This document shows, one piece after another, positions 1 through 8,326 of a stretch of 64,000 bases of DNA. Every line of letters starts with the position of its first letter. Within the stretch, counting starts at the first letter, position 1. The stretch comes from Salegentibacter holothuriorum (GTDB lineage Bacteria > Bacteroidota > Bacteroidia > Flavobacteriales > Flavobacteriaceae): NCBI RefSeq assembly GCF_900168045.1, contig NZ_FUYY01000010.1:1-64000 (forward strand), in the 5' to 3' direction. Under the pieces are notes generated by a model. It made no database searches. It worked only from the letters and a program-made list of their open reading frames with translations, and was not told the DNA's origin. The translations under genes were made by a program, and so were the position numbers.

Positions 1-250
1 TACCTTTTAACTTCTTTAAGATGGTGCTTACATTTAATTTCGGAGCATATTCAATATGCATGTGGACATGATCAGAACTAACGACTCCTTTTAATATTTC
101 TATTCCCTCTGCTTCACAGATTTGGATTAAAACATCTCGACAACGCACTTGTATATCACCCCGAAGAACTTTGTATCGATATTTGGTAACCCAAACAACA
201 TGACAAGTCAAATGACTAACAGTATGAGAGCCTTTTCGCTGATAACTCAT
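1..250 (-). CDS. tnpA: IS200/IS605-family transposase TnpA (partial)
   Basis: Reading leftward from ATG at 250 gives an open frame of 83 codons that runs off the window edge, so the C-terminal part is missing. The translation begins MSYQRKGSHTVSHLTCHVVW and contains HVHMHIEY around residues 62-69, which is the HUH metal-binding motif of Y1 single-strand transposases. The catalytic Tyr would lie in the missing part. Enzymes of this family cut and join one DNA strand at hairpins near the element ends. No IS605-type TnpB is visible, but it could lie outside the window. The family call is firm; whether the copy is intact cannot be seen. Confidence 0.9.
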   Translation of the reverse strand, partial: MSYQRKGSHTVSHLTCHVVWVTKYRYKVLRGDIQVRCRDVLIQICEAEGIEILKGVVSSDHVHMHIEYAPKLNVSTILKKLKG

Positions 251-310
251 AGTCCGAAAATATGGATTTTTTCGCAATACTAAAGTTCTGCAATAAAATT
301 GCAGGGTTTA
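1..310 (-). mobile_element. IS200/IS605-type element, one end
   Basis: The tnpA start at 250 is followed by about 50 noncoding bases with a hairpin at 288-304 (CTGCAA, loop TAAAA, TTGCAG). Elements of this family carry such subterminal hairpins, which the transposase recognises, instead of terminal inverted repeats. The exact outer boundary cannot be fixed from one copy; 310 is an estimate that stops short of the rpmE2 terminator. Confidence 0.65.
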
Positions 311-339
311 AATCCCTATTTTGAGACCAATTAAACACA

Positions 340-369
340 AAAAAGTCGTCTTAAAAAAGACGACTTTTT
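340..369 (-). terminator. Terminator of rpmE2, usable in both directions
   Basis: A perfect 13-bp stem (340-352 with 357-369, arms AAAAAGTCGTCTT/AAGACGACTTTTT) and a 4-base loop sit 23 bases beyond the rpmE2 stop. A/T runs on both sides mean it can stop transcription both from rpmE2 and from the IS side. Confidence 0.85.
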
Positions 370-391
370 GCAATTATATATAACAAAAAAC

Positions 392-643
392 TTATTTCTT
401 AAATTTCTTGTACTTGTTTTTAAACTTGTCAATACGACCAGCGCTATCAACCAATTTGGTTTGCCCGGTGTAGTATGGGTGAGAAGTTCTGGAGATCTCC
501 AACTTAATAAGTGGATATTCTGTACCGTCTACTTCTATTGTTTCTTTAGTGTTTGCGGTAGATTTAGTAATGAATACATCTTCGTTAGACATATCTTTAA
601 ATGCTACTAATCTATAATTTTCCGGATGGATTCCCTGCTTCAT
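392..643 (-). CDS. rpmE2: 50S ribosomal protein L31 type B
   Basis: An 83-residue protein of the L31 family, long (type B) form. Diagnostic stretches are the N-terminal [10 protein letters not shown], the central SHPYYTGQ and the lysine-rich C-terminus. It contains no cysteine, so it is the zinc-independent form; the zinc-binding form carries conserved cysteines. In many bacteria the zinc-free form replaces the other under zinc shortage, but in Bacteroidota it is often the only L31. I see no Zur-like operator, so regulation is unknown. It has its own promoter (672-702) and terminator (340-369) and appears monocistronic. Confidence 0.96.
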   Translation of the reverse strand: MKQGIHPENYRLVAFKDMSNEDVFITKSTANTKETIEVDGTEYPLIKLEISRTSHPYYTGQTKLVDSAGRIDKFKNKYKKFKK

Positions 644-671
644 CGCTTTAGTTCTTTTAATTTTGGAGGTG

Positions 672-702
672 CAAATTTAAGTAATTCAATTATATAAACA
701 AG
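672..702 (-). promoter_or_regulatory. Bacteroidota-type promoter of rpmE2
   Basis: On the minus strand TAAATTTG (672-679) matches the -7 consensus TAnnTTTG. Exactly 19 bases upstream lies CTTG (699-702), close to the -33 consensus TTTG. The predicted transcript would start near 665, about 20 bases before the ATG. Confidence 0.65.
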
Positions 703-748
703 GATTAGACAAAAATATTTTTAATTCTTATGCAATGTAACGTTTTCT

Positions 749-756
749 TATATTTG
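749..756 (+). promoter_or_regulatory. -7 box TATATTTG upstream of the DUF4199 gene
   Basis: Perfect match to TAnnTTTG 36 bases before the ATG at 792. No good -33 box lies at the expected spacing. Confidence 0.5.
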
Positions 757-791
757 CGCACTAACCGGTTATAACTAAACAATCATAAATT

Positions 792-1310
792 ATGGAAAAT
801 TCTACCTCAATTAAATCGGTTGCTTATCCTTATGGAATAGTTCTCGCATTTTATTCTATCCTGGTTCTTGTGCTTATCTATGCATTTAATGTAGCTGAAG
901 ATAATTGGATAGTTGGAACACTAAACGCTTTTGTTTCAATAACTATATTTGTTCTGGCAATCAAAAAATTCAAACAAAATAATAGTGGATTTTTAAGCAT
1001 CAAAGAGGCCTTAAAGGTTGGGTTAGCTGTAGCGGTAATAAGTGGAGTAATTGCTGCCATTTATTCATATATTCATTATAGCTTTGTATATCCTGAGTTT
1101 GCAGAGATGAAGTATGATGAAGCAGTTTTACAAATGTCAGAACAAAACATACCTGAATCTCAGCAATCCCAAGCCCTGGAAATGACAAAAATGTTTATTA
1201 GTCCGTGGTTTTTCGCAACTATGACTTTAGTAACAAGTTTATTTTTCGGGTTCATAATATCACTAATTACAGGATTATTTCTAAAAAGAGAAAATCCAGC
1301 TCATCAATAA
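792..1310 (+). CDS. DUF4199 domain membrane protein
   Basis: A 172-residue inner-membrane protein with four hydrophobic segments at about 14-32, 40-60, 74-95 and 138-163. A soluble stretch (about 100-135, rich in Glu/Gln/Met) lies between the third and fourth. The pattern and the immediate glycosyltransferase partner (7 bases downstream) are typical of the DUF4199 family of Bacteroidota, whose function is unknown. Tight coupling to a GtrB-like enzyme suggests a role in lipid-linked sugar transfer, but that is inference. Confidence 0.8.
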   Translation: MENSTSIKSVAYPYGIVLAFYSILVLVLIYAFNVAEDNWIVGTLNAFVSITIFVLAIKKFKQNNSGFLSIKEALKVGLAVAVISGVIAAIYSYIHYSFVYPEFAEMKYDEAVLQMSEQNIPESQQSQALEMTKMFISPWFFATMTLVTSLFFGFIISLITGLFLKRENPAHQ

Positions 1311-1317
1311 AAACGTA

Positions 1318-2277
1318 ATGCAGATTTCCGTCGTTATTCCTCTTTTAAACGAAGAACAATCTTTAACTGAATTATATAATTGGATCGCAAAAGTAATGCG
1401 ATCCAATTCCTTTTCACACGAGATCATTTTTATTGACGATGGCAGTACCGATAATTCCTGGAAAACCATTGAAGCTCTTGTAAATAACGACAAGGCGGTT
1501 AAGGGAATCAAATTTAATAGAAACTACGGAAAATCACAGGCTTTACACGCCGGTTTCTTAAGAGCCCAGGGAGATGTGATTATTACCATGGATGCCGATC
1601 TACAGGATAATCCCGAAGAAATCCCCGAACTCTATCAACTTATAAAAGAGAAAGGTTACGACCTGGTTTCCGGTTGGAAAAAGAAACGCTACGATTCGGT
1701 AATTTCAAAAAATATTCCTTCTAAAATCTTTAATGCAGCCGCAAGAAAAACTTCTGGAGTAAAACTGCATGATTTTAATTGCGGACTTAAAGCTTACCGA
1801 AAAGAAGTGATCAAGAATATTGATGTTTACGGCGAGATGCATCGCTATATTCCGGTTTTGGCAAAAAATGCAGGCTATTCAAAAATTACCGAAAAGGAAG
1901 TAAAGCATCAGGCCAGGAAATTCGGAAAAACAAAATTTGGTGCAGAACGTTTTCTTAATGGCTTTTTAGACCTTATTAGTATTTGGTTCCTTTCCAAATT
2001 TGGCAGGAGACCTATGCACCTTTTTGGTGCTTTGGGAGTGCTTATGTTTATGTTCGGTTTCATCTCTGCCGGTTGGATTGGCATATCTAAACTCTACAAA
2101 CTCTACCACGGCTTACCCAATGTTTTAGTAACCTCAAATCCCTGGTTTTACATTGCCCTGGCGGTAATGATAATTGGTTCTCAACTTTTCCTTGCCGGTT
2201 TTCTAGGCGAACTCATTTTACGCTCCAAGCGGGAAAAAGAACGCTATTTAATCAATAAAACCACTCCTAATTTATAA
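1318..2277 (+). CDS. Family 2 glycosyltransferase, GtrB/DPM1-like
   Basis: 319 residues. The N-terminal GT-A domain (about 1-215) starts SVVIPLLNEE and has FIDDGSTD near 38-45 and the metal-binding DAD at 92-94 (MDADLQDNPEE). Two membrane helices follow at about 235-258 and 275-300. This architecture belongs to bactoprenol or dolichol phosphate glycosyltransferases, which transfer a sugar from a nucleotide sugar to a polyprenyl phosphate at the cytoplasmic membrane. The sugar cannot be read from the sequence. It is cotranscribed with the DUF4199 gene. A small hairpin (TAATGCC/GGCATTA, 2275-2293) overlaps its stop codon. Confidence 0.9.
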   Translation: MQISVVIPLLNEEQSLTELYNWIAKVMRSNSFSHEIIFIDDGSTDNSWKTIEALVNNDKAVKGIKFNRNYGKSQALHAGFLRAQGDVIITMDADLQDNPEEIPELYQLIKEKGYDLVSGWKKKRYDSVISKNIPSKIFNAAARKTSGVKLHDFNCGLKAYRKEVIKNIDVYGEMHRYIPVLAKNAGYSKITEKEVKHQARKFGKTKFGAERFLNGFLDLISIWFLSKFGRRPMHLFGALGVLMFMFGFISAGWIGISKLYKLYHGLPNVLVTSNPWFYIALAVMIIGSQLFLAGFLGELILRSKREKERYLINKTTPNL

Positions 2278-2298
2278 TGCCATTAAGGCATTAATCCT

Positions 2299-2306
2299 TA
2301 TTTTTG
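2299..2306 (+). promoter_or_regulatory. -7 box TATTTTTG upstream of the phosphosugar mutase
   Basis: Perfect TAnnTTTG match 20 bases before the ATG at 2326. It implies that the mutase can be transcribed separately from the glycosyltransferase. Confidence 0.5.
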
Positions 2307-2325
2307 TTTCTCTAAACATAAAATT

Positions 2326-4056
2326 ATGGCTCAAAATAAACCAGAAATCCTGGCTAAGGCTAAAGCCTGGCTCACCAATATATTTGACGAAGACACCCAA
2401 AAAGAGATCAACAACCTTATAGAAAACAACCCAAAAGAACTAGAGGAATCTTTTTATAAAAATGCAGCTTTTGGCACCGGTGGTATGCGTGGAATTATGG
2501 GCGTAGGCACCAACAGGATCAATAAATATACGCTTGGAAAAAATACCCAGGGGCTTTCTAATTTGTTGAAAGCTGAATTTAAAGGAGAAAAGTTAAAAGT
2601 AGCCATCGCTTACGATTGTAGAAATAACTCTAAAGAGTTGGCGCAAATGGTGGCTGAAGTATTTTCGGCTAACGAGATTGAGGTTTATTTATTTTCAGAA
2701 TTAAGACCAACACCAGAGCTTTCTTTCGCTGTTAAGTATCTTGATTGTCACGCCGGGATCGTATTAACCGCTAGCCACAACCCACCGGAATATAATGGTT
2801 ATAAAGTGTACTGGCAGGATGGTGGCCAATTGGTACCGCCGCAAGACACTAAACTTGTAGATATTATTAATAAGCTGGAGTATAACGAGGTTAATTTTGG
2901 AGCAAAGCCAGAATTTATTCATAAGATAGATAATGACGTAGATGATGCATTTCAAAAAGCTTCAGTAGCTAATGGGAGTTTTGACACTCCTTCTACAGCT
3001 AAAGACGAATTAAAAATCGTTTTCACCTCCCTGCACGGAACGGCTTGTAAAACCAATCCGCAGATTTTAGAAAAAGCAGGCTATAAAAATGTTTTTCTTG
3101 TAGAGGAACAAAAGGAGCCTAACGGAAATTTCCCAACGGTAAAATCACCTAATCCAGAAGAACCGGAAGCCTTAAAAATGGCATTAGACCTTGCCGAAGA
3201 AAAGAATGCCGATATTGTAATTGGCACAGATCCCGATGGTGACCGGCTTGGAGTTGCTGTGCGCGATCTAAACGGAAAGATGATTCTCCTTAATGGAAAC
3301 CAAACCATGTTAATGATGACCTGGTTTTTACTTGAAAAACATAAGGAACAAAACAAGCTTTCTAAAAACTCCTTTGTTGCTTCTACGATTGTTTCTACGC
3401 CAATGCTTAAAAATATTATTGAAGCCTACGGCGCACAATATCACGAAGTTTTAACCGGATTTAAATGGATCGCCAAATTGATAAAAGATAATCCAGAGCT
3501 TGATTTTGTTGGCGGTGGTGAAGAAAGTTTTGGTTATATGGTAGGTGACTTTGTACGTGATAAAGATGCAGCAACTGCAACGCTTCTTGCCTGTGAGATA
3601 GCTGCACAAATGAAAGCACAGGGAAGTTCTTTCTACGAACAATTGCTAAAACTTTATACCGAACACGGTCTTTATCGAGAAGAGCTCACTTCTTTAGTGA
3701 AAAAAGGCATTGAAGGAGAAGCAGAAATAAAGCAAATGCTAATAGACCTTAGAGCAAATCCATGGAAAGAGATAGACGGAGAAAAAGTAGTACTTATTGA
3801 AGATTACCACACCTCAATAGCAAAAAATCTTCAGGAGCGCGGTGAAGAAAAACTAAATATTCCAAAATCTAATGTACTAATCTACTATACCGAAAATGGA
3901 ACAAAAATCGCTGCAAGACCTAGCGGTACAGAACCAAAAATAAAATTCTATTTCAGCGTTAATTCCCAATTGGATAAAGTTGAAGATTTTGAAGTTGAAA
4001 ATGCGAAACTTGCCGATAAGATTCAGCGAATTAAAAATGAATTACAACTGAGCTAA
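2326..4056 (+). CDS. Phospho-sugar mutase (phosphoglucomutase/phosphomannomutase)
   Basis: 576 residues, alpha-D-phosphohexomutase superfamily, with all four signature elements in order. The phosphoserine loop is TASHNP (Ser150), the Mg-binding loop is DPDGDRLG, the sugar-binding loop is GGGEESFGY, and the C-terminal phosphate-binding motif is RPSGTEPKIKFY. It interconverts hexose 1- and 6-phosphates, supplying nucleotide-sugar synthesis and glycogen or trehalose metabolism. The length fits the PGM2/YhxB branch (about 570-600), which can act on glucose, mannose or pentose phosphates. The ABC exporter gene starts 12 bases downstream, so the two are probably cotranscribed. Confidence 0.93.
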   Translation: MAQNKPEILAKAKAWLTNIFDEDTQKEINNLIENNPKELEESFYKNAAFGTGGMRGIMGVGTNRINKYTLGKNTQGLSNLLKAEFKGEKLKVAIAYDCRNNSKELAQMVAEVFSANEIEVYLFSELRPTPELSFAVKYLDCHAGIVLTASHNPPEYNGYKVYWQDGGQLVPPQDTKLVDIINKLEYNEVNFGAKPEFIHKIDNDVDDAFQKASVANGSFDTPSTAKDELKIVFTSLHGTACKTNPQILEKAGYKNVFLVEEQKEPNGNFPTVKSPNPEEPEALKMALDLAEEKNADIVIGTDPDGDRLGVAVRDLNGKMILLNGNQTMLMMTWFLLEKHKEQNKLSKNSFVASTIVSTPMLKNIIEAYGAQYHEVLTGFKWIAKLIKDNPELDFVGGGEESFGYMVGDFVRDKDAATATLLACEIAAQMKAQGSSFYEQLLKLYTEHGLYREELTSLVKKGIEGEAEIKQMLIDLRANPWKEIDGEKVVLIEDYHTSIAKNLQERGEEKLNIPKSNVLIYYTENGTKIAARPSGTEPKIKFYFSVNSQLDKVEDFEVENAKLADKIQRIKNELQLS

Positions 4057-4068
4057 TCGCTCACACCT

Positions 4069-5898
4069 ATGACTTATTTAAAAAAGATCCTCCAGTTTGC
4101 AAAGCCTTACAAGACTTATGCAATACTTAATATTATTAGTAACGTTTTCTACGCGCTATTTAGCACCCTGGCGTTTATTTCTTTTATCCCCATGCTTAGG
4201 GTTTTATTTGGACAGGAAAAGCCTGTAAAAGTAAAACCGAATTGGGATGGAAATTTTGGCAATATAAAAGATTTCGCTAATGATTATTCCAATTACTTTT
4301 TAAATCAACAGGTGGAAGAATATGGCCAGCTTGCAGCGCTGGTTAGCATTTGTATTACTGTAATCGTGCTGTTTTTCCTTAAAAATCTCTTCAATTACCT
4401 GGCACTCTATTTTATTGCTAATCTTAGAAACGGAATGCTTAAGGACATAAGAAACCGTATTTACGATAAGATTGTAGATTTACCGGTTTCCTATTTTTCT
4501 GAAAAAAGAAAAGGAGATTTTATTTCCCGAATTACCAGTGATGTCCAGGAAATTCAAACTTCATTCTTAAGCATGTTGGAGCTATTTGTAAAAGAACCGC
4601 TTACGCTGATATTTACATTGGTAGCAATGATTGCACTTAGCCCTAAACTTACTCTTTTTGTTTTGGTCTTTTTGCCTATTTCAGGATTACTAATTTCTAC
4701 CATTGGGAAAAAACTCAAATCACAATCAACCCAGGCGCAACAGGAAAATGCAAATTTCCTCACCATAGTTGAAGAATCACTTTCAAGCTTAAAAATTATT
4801 AAAGGCTTTAATGCTGAAGATAAATTCAAAAGGAAATTTTATAGCAGTACGGGGCGTTTAAATCAAATTTTAAACACGCTTTTACATCGCCAGAATCTGG
4901 CGTCACCTATGAGTGAGTTTTTAGGCGTTGTTGTAATCACAATCGTTTTATGGTTTGGTGGGCGAATGGTATTATTTGATAATACATTAGAGCCTGAAAC
5001 TTTTATAGGATTTCTAGTGTTAACCTACAATATTTTAACACCGGCAAAAGCAATCTCTAAAGCAACATACTCTATCCAAAAAGGAAATGCCAGTGCAGAG
5101 CGAATCCTGGAAATTTTGGAAACAGAATCGACGATAAAGGATGATAGAAATGCAGTGAAAAAAGAAAGTTTTGATAATACTATTGAAGTAGATAACATCA
5201 ACTTTAGGTATGAGAAAGAGAATGTGCTAAAGAATTTCTCTATGCAGGTTGAAAAAGGAAAAATGGTTGCGCTTGTAGGCCAATCTGGTAGTGGAAAATC
5301 TACCATTGCCAACCTTATAACACGTTTTTATGATGTTAACGAAGGAGAAATAAAGCTGGATGGGAATAATATTAAAGGAATTACCAAAAAGTCACTTCGT
5401 AATTTAATGGGACTTGTAACCCAGGATTCTATACTTTTTAACGACACGGTAAAAAATAATATCGCTTTAGGAAAAGATAATGCTACCGAAGATGAAATTA
5501 TTGAAGCTTTAAAAATAGCCAATGCGTGGGAGTTTGTTAAAGAGCTTCCCGAGGGACTTGAAACTAATATTGGAGATAGTGGTAATAAATTGAGTGGTGG
5601 GCAGAAACAACGCCTTTCTATTGCTCGTGCGGTTCTTAAAAACCCGCCCATAATGATACTCGATGAAGCTACTTCTGCATTAGATACAGAAAGCGAAAAA
5701 TTAGTACAGAAAGCACTGGAGAATATGATGAAGAACAGAACTTCTATCGTTATTGCCCATAGACTTTCAACGATTCAAAATGCCGATAAAATTATTGTAC
5801 TGCATCGTGGAGAAATTGTAGAACAGGGAAAACACCTGGAATTACTAGCACAAAAAGGCACCTATCAAAAACTGGTAGAGATGCAGTCTTTTGATTAG
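4069..5898 (+). CDS. ABC exporter, fused permease and ATPase (MsbA-like)
   Basis: 609 residues. An N-terminal type-1 exporter membrane domain (about 1-325, six hydrophobic segments) precedes an ATPase domain. Walker A is GQSGSGKST (404-412, Lys410), the signature is LSGGQKQR (from 508), Walker B is MILDEAT, and the switch His lies in IVIAHRLSTI. A half-transporter like this works as a homodimer and flips or exports lipids, lipopolysaccharide precursors or drugs. The soluble insertion at about 45-85 between the first two helices is longer than in standard MsbA and is common in Bacteroidota relatives. The substrate is not determinable. The adjacent lipid-linked glycosyltransferase makes an envelope role likely. 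Confidence 0.9.
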   Translation: MTYLKKILQFAKPYKTYAILNIISNVFYALFSTLAFISFIPMLRVLFGQEKPVKVKPNWDGNFGNIKDFANDYSNYFLNQQVEEYGQLAALVSICITVIVLFFLKNLFNYLALYFIANLRNGMLKDIRNRIYDKIVDLPVSYFSEKRKGDFISRITSDVQEIQTSFLSMLELFVKEPLTLIFTLVAMIALSPKLTLFVLVFLPISGLLISTIGKKLKSQSTQAQQENANFLTIVEESLSSLKIIKGFNAEDKFKRKFYSSTGRLNQILNTLLHRQNLASPMSEFLGVVVITIVLWFGGRMVLFDNTLEPETFIGFLVLTYNILTPAKAISKATYSIQKGNASAERILEILETESTIKDDRNAVKKESFDNTIEVDNINFRYEKENVLKNFSMQVEKGKMVALVGQSGSGKSTIANLITRFYDVNEGEIKLDGNNIKGITKKSLRNLMGLVTQDSILFNDTVKNNIALGKDNATEDEIIEALKIANAWEFVKELPEGLETNIGDSGNKLSGGQKQRLSIARAVLKNPPIMILDEATSALDTESEKLVQKALENMMKNRTSIVIAHRLSTIQNADKIIVLHRGEIVEQGKHLELLAQKGTYQKLVEMQSFD

Positions 5899-5911
5899 AT
5901 TAATAAAATAT

Positions 5912-5949
5912 AAAAGCTGTCTAAGAATTTCCCAGACAGCTTTTTTTAT
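5912..5949. terminator. Bidirectional terminator
   Basis: An 11-bp stem AAAAGCTGTCT (5912-5922) with AGACAGCTTTT (5934-5944), then more T, lies between the convergent ABC exporter and secreted-protein genes. Its arms resemble the ends of the MITE-like repeat at 44802 and 51860. Confidence 0.85.
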
Positions 5950-5966
5950 TTCAATGATTCTTATTT

Positions 5967-6320
5967 CTACAGAATCAACTCTCCGTTTTTAAGTGCTTCA
6001 TCTATATTAGCACTGATAAAGATATGGGTACGAAAGAATTTTCCTCCATCTTCCCTTTTTAAAATTACGGTAGTTTCCCCTACATCGTTGGTAGCAACTT
6101 CTGCCACTTCTACCCTTTTACCAATCAAACTCTTATAATTGGCGATTCCACCTTTTTTAATAATAAAATTAGCCTTTGGTAAATCTAAAGATTCAAAATC
6201 CTGATCACCATTTTGATTAATCACCAGAACATCTCCCACCACAACTGGATGGCTTTGTTGCTGCGCCTCTACCTGAATGGCAAATAATAACATAACCGGA
6301 ATTATAAATATATTTCTCAT
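5967..6320 (-). CDS. Small secreted protein of unknown function
   Basis: 117 residues with a clear signal peptide (residues 1-19, cut after VEAQ). The mature part of about 98 residues contains NFIIKKGGIANYKSL, RVEVAEV and TVILKREDGGKFFRTH, which suggests a small beta-rich domain. Similar proteins occur singly in many flavobacteria and are sometimes labelled dihydroorotase in databases. Nothing in the sequence supports an enzyme of that class (no metal-binding HxH, far too short). It is monocistronic and convergent with the ABC exporter. Function unknown. Confidence 0.75.
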   Translation of the reverse strand: MRNIFIIPVMLLFAIQVEAQQQSHPVVVGDVLVINQNGDQDFESLDLPKANFIIKKGGIANYKSLIGKRVEVAEVATNDVGETTVILKREDGGKFFRTHIFISANIDEALKNGELIL

Positions 6321-6746
6321 TATAAAATTTATTTATTTCATAAAAATATACATAGAAATTTACCTCTATATAGTTTTAATAAATCTTTTAGTAAAATTTT
6401 CACAGTTTAAGATTTGAGCATAAAAAAAGGACAGAGTATACTCTATCCTTTTTTAAAACTATTCTCATTTTGGGGCAAATAAGAATAAAAGATTTAACTC
6501 GATTTTGTTTGGGGCAAAAAATATTAAATCATTCTAATACTGTAAATATAGATTAGAAAAACCTATCTACCAAACAAAAAGTGCTTTTTATCTATTTTTT
6601 ATGCATTTTATCGATTAAATCTAGGTGCTATTGCGTGAATTTTGGATTCAAATTCTTTTATAGACTGACTTTAAGAAGAATAAAGTTTTAAGTACCTTTG
6701 ATTTCCGTTACTCGGGATTCACCAATTTATTAAGACTAGCGTCCCT
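6321..6746. other. 426-bp intergenic region with hairpin and direct repeat
   Basis: No credible gene. It holds a long near-perfect hairpin at 6422-6455 (arms AAAAAAGGACAGAGTA and its complement with one mismatch) flanked by A and T runs, probably a bidirectional terminator or a small-RNA end. It also holds an 11-bp direct repeat TTTGGGGCAAA at 6469-6479 and 6508-6518, and the sigma-factor promoter at 6693-6700. Confidence 0.6.
6693..6700 (+). promoter_or_regulatory. -7 box TACCTTTG of the sigma-factor operon
   Basis: Perfect TAnnTTTG. At the right distance upstream is TTTA (6670-6673), one base from the -33 consensus TTTG. Transcription would begin near 6707, 40 bases before the TTG start at 6747. 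Confidence 0.6.
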
Positions 6747-7292
6747 TTGAAAACGTCCGAAAATCTACTTATTAAACGCCTGCAGGATAAAAAAACTTCT
6801 TCAGAAGCTTTTAAAGAACTAATATCTTTATACAAAGAGCGTTTATACTGGCATATACGTAACATGGTCAAAGACCATGAGGACACGCATGATGTACTTC
6901 AAAATACCTTTATTAAAGTTTTTAAAAATATTCATAATTTTAAAGGAGAGAGCAAATTATTTTCCTGGATGTATAGAATTGCCACTAATGAGACAATTAG
7001 TTTTTTAAACAAACGAGCTAAGCGCAACCAAATTTCTTCAGAAGATTTACAGCAACAGCTTATTGCTAATTTAGAAAGTGATGTTTATTTTGAAGGTGAT
7101 GAAATTCAGCTAAAATTACAAAAAGCGATTGCCAGTCTTCCTGCAAAGCAGCAACAGGTATTTAACATGAGATATTTTCAGGAATTAAAATATAGGGAAA
7201 TGTCTGAAATTCTTGAAACAAGTGAAGGAGCGCTTAAAGCTTCCTACCACCATGCTTCCAAAAAAATAGAAGAATACTTAAAAACAAATTAA
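6747..7292 (+). CDS. ECF-type RNA polymerase sigma factor (unit 1)
   Basis: 181 residues. Sigma region 2 (about 25-95) includes DVLQNTFIKVFKNI and FSWMYRIATNETISFL. Region 4 (about 125-178) includes LPAKQQQVFNMRYFQ and the helix-turn-helix YREMSEILETSEGALKASYH. It lacks other domains, as ECF factors do. The start is a TTG at 6747; no in-frame ATG lies upstream and the first residues (KTSENLLIKRL) fit the family. It is followed closely by a single-span membrane protein and a CpxP-like protein, a set seen in flavobacteria that points to envelope-stress sensing. Confidence 0.92.
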   Translation: MKTSENLLIKRLQDKKTSSEAFKELISLYKERLYWHIRNMVKDHEDTHDVLQNTFIKVFKNIHNFKGESKLFSWMYRIATNETISFLNKRAKRNQISSEDLQQQLIANLESDVYFEGDEIQLKLQKAIASLPAKQQQVFNMRYFQELKYREMSEILETSEGALKASYHHASKKIEEYLKTN

Positions 7293-7324
7293 ACCTTTTG
7301 TACTTTTTATAGTCAAATATACAA

Positions 7325-7846
7325 ATGAAGAAAGATAAAATATCATATAATCCCAAGTCAGGTTTTAAAGCTCCCCAAGGCTACTTTGAGGGTTTTGAAC
7401 AGGAATTGCTGGAAACCATGAAGCTTTCGGAAGATCTGGGGGAGAAAAAATCAACAGGTTTTACAGCGCCAAAAGGATATTTTGATGGAATGGAAGATGA
7501 GTTACTTAAAAAAGCAACTCAAGGTGAACCTAAAGTACGCAAATTGGTTACCAAAGAAGTTTTCCTTTATGCAGCGAGCATAGCAGCAATGGTTATTGCT
7601 TTTGCCAGTACCTTTTATATAAATCCTGAAACCCAAACCAGTTGGGAAAACGTAGAACTTTCTGTGATGGAGAGCTATATAGACAATAATAATATAGATC
7701 TCTCTACCGGTGAAATTTCAAATTACATTTTTCAACAAGGTTATATAGTAGATGATACCGATTTAGATAAAGTAGACTCTGAGGCGATGATGAATTATCT
7801 TGATGAAAATTTAGAAGAACCCCTATATATTTTAGATGAAGATTAA
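7325..7846 (+). CDS. Single-span membrane protein, candidate anti-sigma factor
   Basis: 173 residues. The cytoplasmic N-terminus (1-78) carries a duplicated motif: SGFKAPQGYFEGFEQELL (about 12-29) and TGFTAPKGYFDGMEDELL (about 45-62). One membrane helix follows (about 80-98, FLYAASIAAMVIAFAST), then an acidic C-terminal part of about 70 residues on the outer face. The gene lies 32 bases after the sigma factor. Size, topology and position fit an anti-sigma factor, although it has no zinc-binding ZAS motif and no recognised anti-sigma domain. The aromatic repeat may be the sigma-binding part; that is inference. Confidence 0.65.
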   Translation: MKKDKISYNPKSGFKAPQGYFEGFEQELLETMKLSEDLGEKKSTGFTAPKGYFDGMEDELLKKATQGEPKVRKLVTKEVFLYAASIAAMVIAFASTFYINPETQTSWENVELSVMESYIDNNNIDLSTGEISNYIFQQGYIVDDTDLDKVDSEAMMNYLDENLEEPLYILDED

Positions 7847-7847
7847 T

Positions 7848-8297
7848 ATGAAAACCCTACTTATAATATTATTGATGTTTTCTGGATTGTGGCAAATGCA
7901 ATCACAGGAGAAACATGATAGTCATCGTGAGAAAATTAAGGAATTAAAAACCGCATTTTTTACGCAAGAATTAAACCTTGACAAGAATAAAGCGCAAAAG
8001 TTCTGGCCAATTTATAACGAATATGAATCTAATTTACACGAGCTAAGAAAACGAGAGCATAGAGATCTTCCTAATCTGGAATGCATTACTGAAAATGAAG
8101 CTGAAGATATGTTAGAGGAATATGTAGCGATAGAAAAGCAGGATTATGTACTTAAAGAAAAGCTTTTTAAAGATTTAAGAGAAATAATGTCTGCCCAGGA
8201 AATTATTAATCTTCATAAACTGGAAGATGAATTTCATAAGAAATTAATTAAAGAATACCGCGCCCGTAAAGAGCGCGAAAAGCAGGAAGAAGAATAG
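7848..8297 (+). CDS. CpxP/Spy-like periplasmic protein
   Basis: About 149 residues from the ATG at 7848. The frame also contains an ATG at 7836 that overlaps the previous stop; 7848 is preferred because it starts directly on the signal peptide (MKTLLIILLMFSGLWQMQSQ). The mature part is helical and very charged, with ELNLDKNKAQKFWPIYNEYE resembling the LTxxQ-type motif of Spy/CpxP proteins. These bind unfolded proteins in the periplasm or sense metals. As the third gene of a sigma/anti-sigma unit it is probably the periplasmic sensor or effector. Confidence 0.7.
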   Translation: MKTLLIILLMFSGLWQMQSQEKHDSHREKIKELKTAFFTQELNLDKNKAQKFWPIYNEYESNLHELRKREHRDLPNLECITENEAEDMLEEYVAIEKQDYVLKEKLFKDLREIMSAQEIINLHKLEDEFHKKLIKEYRARKEREKQEEE

Positions 8298-8326
8298 GAT
8301 GCCTTGTTGAATCCGAACATTTAAAC

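Noticed and set aside
5967-6320. Dihydroorotase, a label often given to relatives of this protein
   Set aside because: The protein is 117 residues with a signal peptide and has none of the metal-binding motifs of that enzyme.
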